In this document: positions 5,378 to 13,093 of the stretch, piece after piece | Layout: each line of letters opens with the position of its first letter | How positions within the stretch are numbered: position 1 is the stretch's first letter | Source of the DNA: Betaproteobacteria bacterium | GTDB taxonomy: Bacteria; Pseudomonadota; Gammaproteobacteria; Burkholderiales; Burkholderiaceae_C | Assembly (NCBI GenBank): GCA_025354965.1 | Contig: JANXLW010000065.1 | Location: 1-25,720 of the forward strand | Length of the DNA: 25,720 nucleotides | Direction: 5' to 3' | Position numbers and translations under genes: made by a program | Notes under the pieces: model-generated | What the model saw: the letters and a program-made list of their open reading frames with translations, nothing else | What the model was told of the DNA's origin: nothing | Databases searched by the model: none

Positions 5378-8089
5378 TCAAGGACTTAGCAACAGCGTGC
5401 CGAACAGTGCCGGAATGCTGAATGTCAGTTTGCCCTTGATCGCTTGAATGCTGGCACCGGTTGTGGCATCGGTAAACGAAGCGACGTGGCAGTTTTCAGG
5501 TAGATCTATCGTCACGGTTCTTGGCTGTTCGGCGTTGTTGGTGGCGCTGATCGCGACCTTGTCACCCAGTTGCCGGCCCAGCACGATGGCGTGCTCATCG
5601 AGCAGCAGTGGCGCCCCGATCGAGCCACGGCGCAGCACCGGGTTGTCGTTGCGCAGCCTGATCAGGCGTTTGACCTCCGCCAGCAATTCGGTGTCGGGCC
5701 GGCCAGCGCTGTCGGCCCAGGGATAGGGTGCGCGGTTGTAGGGATCGTCGCCACCGGTCACGCCGACCTCGTCGCCGTAGTAGACAGCGGGCGCACCAGG
5801 AAAAGTCATCTGGAAAAACATCGCCAGTTTCAAGCGCTGTTTGGCACGCTGGATGACGCTGGTGTTCGCGTCGTCGGTTTGCCAGCCCAGGTAGTGCAGG
5901 CTGCGCGCCTGGTCGTGCGTCGAGAGCAGGTTCATCAACGCATAAAAGGCCTGCGGCGGATAGGCCTCGCGCATCAATTCGATGTTGCGATACAACTCGC
6001 TGGCCTTGCCGCCCGCCGCGTATTCCAGCACGGTGTTGCGAAAGATGTAATTCATCGTTGAATCGAACATGTCGCCGAGGAAATATTTGGAAGCATCGAA
6101 CCAGGTCTCGGCCACTGTCAGCGCGTCGGCGCGGTGCTGCTTGATGGCGCTGCGCCATTCGCGCCAGAAGTCATCCGGCACCCAGGGCGCAACATCCATG
6201 CGCCAGCCAGCGGCGCCGCGGTCCAGCCAGAGTTTCATCACCGAGTCAGGGTCGCCGTAAGCGTATTGGCGGAACGCTGCTGAGGCCTTGTTCAGTTCGG
6301 GCAGGTCGGTCACGCCGACCCAGCCCCGGTACTGTTTGTTGGGCTCGGATTGCTTGGCGTCGAACGTGTACCAGGTGCTGTAAGGTGAATCGGCGCGAAT
6401 CTTGCCACCCTCGAACGCGCCTTTCGACTTGTGGTTGCCAAAGCGGTCAAAGTAGATCGAGTCGCTGCCGGTATGGTTCAGGCTGGTGTCGGTGATGACG
6501 CGGATGCCACGTTGGCTGGCTTCAGTCGTGAGGCGAACAAAGTCCTCGTTGTTGCCGAAAGCCGGGTCGATGTTTTTGTAGTCGGCCGTGTCGTACTTGT
6601 GGTTGCTGGCAGCCTTGAATACCGGTGTCAGGTAAATCGTGTTGGCGCCCAGGTCCTTGATGTAGTCGAGCTTGTCGATGATGCCCTTCAAGTCACCGCC
6701 AAAGAAGTCGTTGTTGTAGACATTGTCAGAGCCATCGCCGCTACCCGGTCGCCACGGTTTGTCGAGCCAGTTTTTGTGCAATTCGACCGTTGTGTTGTGG
6801 TACCGCGCGACGCCAGGCTGCGGATCGTTGTGCGGGTCGCCATTGCGAAAACGATCCGGAAAGATGTAGTAATAAACGATGTCGGGTGCCCAATCCGGAA
6901 CTTTGAAATCGGCTGCATATATGGTCTGCCGAAAGCGCCGGATGGTTCCGGTTGAGATTGGTTTGTCAGCCACCTCGCCGACGCCGCCAGAACCTTTTTC
7001 GCGCGTCCAGAACACCGGGTCGTGGTTGTTCTGGTAGACAAAAATCTTGCCGTCAATCTCGGCCTCAAACCAGTAACCGTAGACGCTGACATCGGTGAAC
7101 CGGTAGCGGGTACTCCAGCGCTCCAGCGCGCCGCGTGTGCTGCGTGTCATCGTCTGTCGTGCTACTTCGGTGTAGGCAAGCAATTCCTGGTTGCCTTCCA
7201 ACTGGCGCTTCTCGACCACCAGCGTGAGTTTGCTGACGCCCGGCAGTGCGTTGACGCCAAAATCAATCGCACTGCCGGCTGCTCTGGCACCGAACGGTGA
7301 CTTGTCAGCAATAGCGCGCGAGTCGAAGCGCAGGCTCAGGGCCACCGGGTTGGTGACGGCGCGGGCGCTGGGGTCGGCAAAAGTCTTGGCGCCAATGCCA
7401 AGCTGCGGCCTGCCACCCGGGAAAGCCAGCCGGATCGTGTGTTCACCGGTGAAGGCGTGTGACAGATTGCCCGAGCCGCCGGCAACCAGCTCCGCGTTGC
7501 TGGCGCTGCCGAAGCTGCTGGCATCCTGCCAGGAAGCATCGGCGATCTTGAATTCGTGTCGTGTCGGCAGGTTGACGTTCAGGTAGTAAGCATCACAGCT
7601 GTACTGGAACGCAAACTCGTCAAGCGCCGCCCAGTTGTTCATGCTGCCGCGCAGGAACAGGGTAGTCTGACCCAGCGGCGCGTCGGCCGGGCAGGTTTCG
7701 ATGCGCAGGGCGGGGTTGGTGCTGGAAGTGTCCATGGTCATGGTGAAGCGATGCACGCCATTGAAAAGCTGTTGTAGTTCGGGGCCCTTGAGGGTCAATT
7801 GTTCCGGTGCATTGCTGCGACCAAAGTCGGCATCAGGCGACCAAGCCTCGTCAGCCAGCTTGAATGCGTGTTGACCTTGGATGCGGGTGACCAGTTCATA
7901 CCGGTTGCAGGCCCAGTTGAATTTCTGGCTGTCGCTTGCATTCCAGCTGTTGAAGCTGCCGCGCAGGTACAGCGTGCGGCCGCCCAAAGGATCCGTTCGA
8001 CAGGCGGCGTCGGTGCCGGTCGCTGCCGCGTGCGTTGCGCTCTGGGCTATCAGCAGGACAGCGCAGCAGGCCATCAGAGCCCGGCTCAC
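5378..8089 (-). CDS. Secreted GH13 alpha-amylase/neopullulanase-type glucanase with duplicated N-terminal domains
   Basis: The protein has 903 residues from GTG 8089, which overlaps the malG stop as GTGA. This start gives the leader its basic residue (VSRALMACCAVLLIAQSATHA). Residues about 30-132 and 133-232 are two tandem copies of one domain (LYLRGSFNSWNA / LFLRGSMNNWAA, later HAFKLADEAW / HEFKIADASW), probably starch-binding-like. The GH13 barrel follows from about 400: region I DTSLNH (534-539), region II GWRMDVAPW with nucleophile Asp632, region III VAETW with Glu661, and region IV LLSTHD with Asp726. The IYLTPVFKAASNHKYDTADY stretch is typical of neopullulanase/cyclomaltodextrinase-like members. 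It likely cleaves starch or dextrins outside the cytoplasm to feed the MalEFGK importer. The exact product specificity is not readable. Confidence 0.88.
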   Translation of the reverse strand: MSRALMACCAVLLIAQSATHAAATGTDAACRTDPLGGRTLYLRGSFNSWNASDSQKFNWACNRYELVTRIQGQHAFKLADEAWSPDADFGRSNAPEQLTLKGPELQQLFNGVHRFTMTMDTSSTNPALRIETCPADAPLGQTTLFLRGSMNNWAALDEFAFQYSCDAYYLNVNLPTRHEFKIADASWQDASSFGSASNAELVAGGSGNLSHAFTGEHTIRLAFPGGRPQLGIGAKTFADPSARAVTNPVALSLRFDSRAIADKSPFGARAAGSAIDFGVNALPGVSKLTLVVEKRQLEGNQELLAYTEVARQTMTRSTRGALERWSTRYRFTDVSVYGYWFEAEIDGKIFVYQNNHDPVFWTREKGSGGVGEVADKPISTGTIRRFRQTIYAADFKVPDWAPDIVYYYIFPDRFRNGDPHNDPQPGVARYHNTTVELHKNWLDKPWRPGSGDGSDNVYNNDFFGGDLKGIIDKLDYIKDLGANTIYLTPVFKAASNHKYDTADYKNIDPAFGNNEDFVRLTTEASQRGIRVITDTSLNHTGSDSIYFDRFGNHKSKGAFEGGKIRADSPYSTWYTFDAKQSEPNKQYRGWVGVTDLPELNKASAAFRQYAYGDPDSVMKLWLDRGAAGWRMDVAPWVPDDFWREWRSAIKQHRADALTVAETWFDASKYFLGDMFDSTMNYIFRNTVLEYAAGGKASELYRNIELMREAYPPQAFYALMNLLSTHDQARSLHYLGWQTDDANTSVIQRAKQRLKLAMFFQMTFPGAPAVYYGDEVGVTGGDDPYNRAPYPWADSAGRPDTELLAEVKRLIRLRNDNPVLRRGSIGAPLLLDEHAIVLGRQLGDKVAISATNNAEQPRTVTIDLPENCHVASFTDATTGASIQAIKGKLTFSIPALFGTLLLSP

Positions 8090-8976
8090 CCCTTCACGCC
8101 GCCAGAGGTCAGGCCCGACACAATCCAGCGCTGGGCGGCCAGAAACACCAGCGTGATGGGCAGGCCCGACAGCACAGCCGCCGCAGCGAAGTCGCCCCAC
8201 AGGTACTTCTGTTCATAGAGGTAGTACTTGGAGCCGACTGCGAGTGTGAGATTGGGCTCTTCACGCAGCAGGATCGAAGCCACCGGGTATTCGATGATGG
8301 TGCCGATGAAGGCCAGCACAAACACCACCATCAGGATCGGCACCGACATCGGCAGCAGCACCAGGCGGAAGGCTTGCCAGTGCGTGGCGCCGTCAACCTT
8401 GGCGCATTCCTCGATCTCGGTCGGGATCGTTTCAAAGTAACCCTTGATAGTCCAGATGTGCATCGCCACGCCACCCAGGTAGGCGACGATGAGGCCGGCA
8501 TGGGTTTCGATACCCAGCCACGGAATGTAGGAGCCCAGTCCTTCGAAGATGGCGTAGATGGCGACCAGCGCCACCGCCACCGGGAACATCTGCAGCAGCA
8601 ACATGCTGTTGAGGATGGTGCTTTTGTGGGCGAACTTCATGCGCGCAAAAGCGTAGGCGGCGGTGGTGGAGATGGCCACGATCAGCAGCGCCGAAATGCT
8701 GGCAATCTTGATCGAGTTCCACAGCCACAGCAGCACCGGAAAAGGCGGCGTGACCAGCGTGCCGTCGGCTGTTGTGTAGCCAAAGCCCAAGGCCAGCTTC
8801 CAGTGTTCCAGGCTGATCTCGGTCGGGATCAGCGAGCCGGTCGAGAAGTTGCCCGGCCGCAGCGAGATCGAGATCACTGACAGCAGCGGGAACAGGGTGA
8901 CAGCGATCAGCAGCCACAGCCCCACATGGGCTGCTGTGATGCGCCAGCGCTGGCTCTTTCCGGTCACGATGGCCAT
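8086..8976 (-). CDS. malG: Maltose/maltodextrin ABC transporter permease MalG
   Basis: The protein has 296 residues, like E. coli MalG (296). It is an inner-membrane subunit with about six hydrophobic segments (for example VGLWLLIAVTLFPLLSVISI near residues 18-37). The EAA loop that docks on the MalK ATPase is at about 190-210 (ECAKVDGATHWQAFRLVLLP). The P-G-N-F-S-T-G-S-L-I-P-T segment after the first helix is characteristic of MalG. The ATG lies 4 bases after the malF stop, and the stop overlaps the amylase start, so the genes are probably translationally coupled. Confidence 0.95.
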   Translation of the reverse strand: MAIVTGKSQRWRITAAHVGLWLLIAVTLFPLLSVISISLRPGNFSTGSLIPTEISLEHWKLALGFGYTTADGTLVTPPFPVLLWLWNSIKIASISALLIVAISTTAAYAFARMKFAHKSTILNSMLLLQMFPVAVALVAIYAIFEGLGSYIPWLGIETHAGLIVAYLGGVAMHIWTIKGYFETIPTEIEECAKVDGATHWQAFRLVLLPMSVPILMVVFVLAFIGTIIEYPVASILLREEPNLTLAVGSKYYLYEQKYLWGDFAAAAVLSGLPITLVFLAAQRWIVSGLTSGGVKG

Positions 8977-8980
8977 GGTG

Positions 8981-10519
8981 TCAAGTCCTCTTTACGTCGT
9001 TTACTTTGCTCAGCTTCAGGTTGGCCATCGACAGCAAGGCCACCATCAAAAAGATCAGGGTCGAGATGGCTGCCGCCAGGCCAAAATTGGCGCCGGCATC
9101 GGTGAAGGCGATGCGGTAGGTGTAGGACACCAGGATGTCCGTGGTGCCAGCCGGCAGCTTGGTGTTCAGGTAGTCGGGTCGGCCGTCGGTCAGCAGCGAG
9201 ATCAGCACGAAGTTGTTGAAGTTGAAAGCAAAGGCCGAGATCAGCAGCGGCGTCAGCGGCCGTGCAATGAGTGGCACCGTGATCCTGAAGAAGTTGGTCA
9301 GCGGCTTGGCGCCGGCAATGGCAGACGCCTCGTACAGGTCTGCCGGAATGGCCTTGATCAAACCGGTGCACAACACCATGATGTAGGGGTAGCCAAGCCA
9401 GGTGTTGACCAGCAGCAGCATGGCCTTGGCGAGTGTCGGATCGGCGAACCAGGCCGGGCGAATACCGAAGACGGCGTCCAGGATGGCGTTGATTTCGCCG
9501 AAGTTCTGATTGAAGAGGCCCTTGAAAACCAGGATCGAGATGAAACCGGGCACGGCATAAGGCAGAAACAGCAGGGTCCGGTACAGGGTTCGGTAGCGCA
9601 AGGCCTCCCAGTTCAGCAGCACGGCCAGTGTCATGCCCAGTGCGGTGGAAAACAGGACCGTGAGGCCGGCGAAGACAACGGTCCAGATGAAGATCGAGAT
9701 AAACGGCCCCCGCATGTCGGCGTCGAACAGCATGCGCGTGTAGTTGGCCCAGCCGATGCCGACCGGGAAACCTGGCTGGATGCGTTCACCTTGCGGGTTT
9801 TCGAAAAAGCCGGTCGACTGGTTGGGCCGGTACAGCGTACCAGTGGCCATCTGCGTGAGCGAACCATCGGCATTGTTTTGCCACAGCGGCTCGATGGTGC
9901 CGAATTCGCGCACCCCGGCATAGCTCAGTACACGGTGATCGGGCAACTCAAGTTTCAGACCCATCAGTGCATCGCGGTAAGCCAGTACCTGGCGCAGCGG
10001 CAGCGGGGCTGCGAGCAGCGGGCTGTTGTCCTGCAGGGCCTGCATTGGAACCGCCTTGCGCTCGGCACCGGCACTGCCCAGCGACAGCGGTGGCGAGATG
10101 AAGCGCGTGCCCGTGGCGCCTTCCGGTGGCGTCAACAGCAGTCGCAAGGCAGAGCCCTCGGCATGCAAGGTGAAGTTCAGCGCCTGATCCTCGTCGACTG
10201 TGGCCTGGTCAAGCAGGTAAGCGCGTGCCCGCTCAAGTCCCAGCAGGTTGCTGGCCGAATAATTTGTGAAGCCGATCTGCACGGTGTAGAGCAACGGAAA
10301 GGCTATAAACACCAGCATGCCAGCCACACCCGGGAACAGATAACGCCAGGCCAGCGTGCGTGCCGAGGTATACACGTACAAGGCCACAGCGCCGAAGCTC
10401 AGCAGCCCCACGGCCAGCACGGCCTGACCCGCCGTGTAGATGCCAAACACCAGCCAGAGCAATGCCAGTGTCAGCAGGGCCAGCAGCGGCCACTTGAACC
10501 AGTGATGCGTGTGTTTCAT
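8981..10519 (-). CDS. malF: Maltose/maltodextrin ABC transporter permease MalF
   Basis: The protein has 512 residues, close to E. coli MalF (514), and shares its layout. There are three hydrophobic helices in the first 82 residues and a long periplasmic insertion (about 85-270) matching the P2 region that contacts MalE. Further membrane helices follow from about 272, with an EAA loop near 397-416 (YEASAIAGAKPLTNFFRITV). WANYTRMLFD before the main core is also family-typical. It pairs with MalG to form the channel. The start ATG lies one base after the malE stop, with AGGTGA just upstream as a likely ribosome site. Confidence 0.95.
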   Translation of the reverse strand: MKHTHHWFKWPLLALLTLALLWLVFGIYTAGQAVLAVGLLSFGAVALYVYTSARTLAWRYLFPGVAGMLVFIAFPLLYTVQIGFTNYSASNLLGLERARAYLLDQATVDEDQALNFTLHAEGSALRLLLTPPEGATGTRFISPPLSLGSAGAERKAVPMQALQDNSPLLAAPLPLRQVLAYRDALMGLKLELPDHRVLSYAGVREFGTIEPLWQNNADGSLTQMATGTLYRPNQSTGFFENPQGERIQPGFPVGIGWANYTRMLFDADMRGPFISIFIWTVVFAGLTVLFSTALGMTLAVLLNWEALRYRTLYRTLLFLPYAVPGFISILVFKGLFNQNFGEINAILDAVFGIRPAWFADPTLAKAMLLLVNTWLGYPYIMVLCTGLIKAIPADLYEASAIAGAKPLTNFFRITVPLIARPLTPLLISAFAFNFNNFVLISLLTDGRPDYLNTKLPAGTTDILVSYTYRIAFTDAGANFGLAAAISTLIFLMVALLSMANLKLSKVNDVKRT

Positions 10520-10520
10520 T

Positions 10521-11711
10521 TCATTTCACCTGCATGCGCGCGGCGGCACCGTCCAGCGCATCCTTGGGCGACTGACGGCCATTGGTGACGGCTTCCAGCG
10601 CGGCGTCCATGGCCGGAAAGAAGCGGCCGGTTTCCGGAATGTTGGGGATCGGCTCGCCGGCCAGCGCATTGACCATGGTGGCCCGGATGTTGGGGTCGGC
10701 CGACAGCTCGCTGAAATAGGCCTTGTTGGCTGGCGTGCCCAGCGACACATCAGCCGAGATTATTTTGAGATTATCGACGCGCAGCAGGTGGTTCTCGATG
10801 AACTCGCGCGCGATGTCTTTCAACTTGCTGGGCGACGAGATCATGCAGCCGAGCACGCCGACAAACGGCTTGGAGGGGTGGCCGCCGATGCTGGGGATGG
10901 GGGCGACGCCAAAGTCGATGTTGCTCTTGCGCAGGTTGTCCCAGGCCCACGGGCCGCTGATCATGGTCGCGATCTGGCCGCGGTTGAAGGCGCTCTCCAT
11001 CTCGGCATAGCGCGCACCCTTGGGCATGTGGCCGTCCTGAATCAGGCGCGCCAGCATCTCCACACCCTGCACCGCGCCGGGTGCGTTGACGCCCACCACC
11101 TTGGGGTCCAGATTGCCTTGCGCTGTACGCCCGAAGATGAAGCCGCCCGGTCCGGCCAGCAGCGGCCAGGTGAAGAATGACTTGTTGTAGTCCCACATGA
11201 TGGCGCGTCGGCCCTGCGCGGACAATGTCTTGTCGAGCGTGATGACCTCTTCGAAACTGGCCGGCGGTGTCTTCACCAGGGCCTTGTTGTAGATCAGACC
11301 GATGGCCTCGATCGACAGGGGATAGCCCCAGACCTTGCCCTGGTAGGTGAAGGCCGACCAGGCCGATGCCTCGATCTCGTCGCGAATGCGCCGCGGTGGC
11401 TTGATCGGTACGATGAGTCCCGACTTGGCCCACTCGCCAGCGCGGTCGTGCGGCCAGCAAAAGATGTCGGGGCCCTTGCCGGCACCGGCGGCGGACTGGA
11501 ACTTGTCGGGCGCGCCCTCCGGGTGTTGCACGATCACCTCGACGCCTGAGACTTTGCTGAAGGCGTCCCCCACTTGCTGCAGTCCCTTGTAACCCTTGTC
11601 GCCATTGATCCAGACCAGCAGGTGCGGCGTTGTGCTGCTGATGCCGGTGGTCGGAAATATCGCTGCGCCAGCAATGGCCAGTGACGTTAGTGTGATCCTG
11701 ACGATCCGCAT
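10521..11711 (-). CDS. malE: Maltose/maltodextrin-binding periplasmic protein MalE
   Basis: The protein has 396 residues and begins with a Sec signal peptide (MRIVRITLTSLAIAGAAIFP). The mature protein matches maltose-binding proteins: LLVWINGDKGYKGLQQVG at the start, then DIFCWPHDRAGEWAKSGL, YPLSIEAIGLIYNKAL, TWPLLAGPGGFIF, AFNRGQIATMISGPWAW and the late AALEAVTNGRQSPKDAL. It captures maltodextrins in the periplasm and delivers them to MalF-MalG. The ATG follows the malK stop by one base (TGAGATG), so translation is probably coupled. A longer frame up to 11843 only overlaps malK and is rejected. The gene order malK-malE-malF-malG on one strand differs from the divergent E. coli arrangement. 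Confidence 0.95.
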   Translation of the reverse strand: MRIVRITLTSLAIAGAAIFPTTGISSTTPHLLVWINGDKGYKGLQQVGDAFSKVSGVEVIVQHPEGAPDKFQSAAGAGKGPDIFCWPHDRAGEWAKSGLIVPIKPPRRIRDEIEASAWSAFTYQGKVWGYPLSIEAIGLIYNKALVKTPPASFEEVITLDKTLSAQGRRAIMWDYNKSFFTWPLLAGPGGFIFGRTAQGNLDPKVVGVNAPGAVQGVEMLARLIQDGHMPKGARYAEMESAFNRGQIATMISGPWAWDNLRKSNIDFGVAPIPSIGGHPSKPFVGVLGCMISSPSKLKDIAREFIENHLLRVDNLKIISADVSLGTPANKAYFSELSADPNIRATMVNALAGEPIPNIPETGRFFPAMDAALEAVTNGRQSPKDALDGAAARMQVK

Positions 11712-11712
11712 C

Positions 11713-12828
<1,116 letters not shown>

Positions 12829-12841
12829 GGGTTACCTCTGC

Positions 12842-12862
12842 GCTCACACGCAGGATGTGAGC
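12842..12862 (-). promoter_or_regulatory. malK leader hairpin 3
   Basis: The arms GCTCACA (12842-12848) and TGTGAGC (12856-12862) are a perfect 7-base inverted repeat with a 7-base loop. It lies immediately upstream of the malK ribosome site AGAGG. The half-sites are everted relative to a CRP site (TCACA before TGTGA), so it is not a CRP box. Confidence 0.5.
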
Positions 12863-12882
12863 CGCTTGTCTCTCTTTGGGAA

Positions 12883-12917
12883 TCGAAGCAACCCAGTTCC
12901 CGCATGGGTTGCTTCGA
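12883..12917 (-). promoter_or_regulatory. malK leader hairpin 2 (13-base perfect stem)
   Basis: TCGAAGCAACCCA (12883-12895) is perfectly complementary to TGGGTTGCTTCGA (12905-12917), with a 9-base loop. No T-run follows on either strand, so it is not a simple intrinsic terminator. On the malK strand the 5' arm plus the loop start reads AACCCATGCGG, nearly the same as the malK start context AACCCATGGCGG at 12822-12833. Confidence 0.6.
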
Positions 12918-12918
12918 C

Positions 12919-12941
12919 GCGCCAATAGGGGTCATTGGCGC
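12919..12941 (-). promoter_or_regulatory. malK leader hairpin 1
   Basis: GCGCCAAT (12919-12926) and ATTGGCGC (12934-12941) form a perfect 8-base inverted repeat with a 7-base loop. It is separated by one base from hairpin 2. It would be at or near the 5' end of the malK mRNA if the promoter below is used. Confidence 0.55.
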
Positions 12942-12954
12942 TAAATTTGAATCG

Positions 12955-12984
12955 AGTATACCTGCAACGAATGTAGTTTTACAA
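12955..12984 (-). promoter_or_regulatory. Candidate malK operon promoter with overlapping operator-like dyad
   Basis: On the minus strand TTGTAA (12984-12979) and TATACT (12960-12955) are separated by 18 bases, a good sigma70 match. Transcription would begin near 12948. The -35 box is embedded in TGTAAAACTACA (12983-12972 on the minus strand), a TGTA-N4-TACA dyad, so a protein bound there would block RNA polymerase. Confidence 0.6.
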
Positions 12985-13055
12985 CGGCAAATACCACTGA
13001 ATATCCGGTTAAAAATAATTTTAATTTCTTGATACCATAGGGCATCTGATTTGTT

Positions 13056-13074
13056 GAATGTAATTTAACTACAT
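13056..13074 (+). promoter_or_regulatory. Second operator-like dyad in front of glgP
   Basis: ATGTAATTTAACTACAT (13058-13074) is a near-perfect dyad (7 of 8 pairs) ending 19 bases before the glgP ATG. With the bases before it, GAATGTAATTT matches GAATGTAGTTT at 12969-12979 inside the malK promoter. The same regulator could therefore bind both sides of the divergent region. A weak TTGATA -35 candidate lies at 13029, but no convincing -10 follows. Confidence 0.5.
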
Positions 13075-13093
13075 TTTTAATAAGACTTCCACG

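Noticed and set aside
8849..10588. 579-codon open frame on the plus strand
   Set aside because: It is antisense to malF and malG, with a Gln/Arg/Gly-rich composition typical of the complement of GC-rich genes and no domain-like motif.
12842..12862. CRP-binding site in front of malK
   Set aside because: The half-sites are in everted order (TCACA then TGTGA), the opposite of the CRP consensus.
12883..12917. Intrinsic terminator or attenuator terminator
   Set aside because: The stem is strong, but neither side is followed by a T-run.
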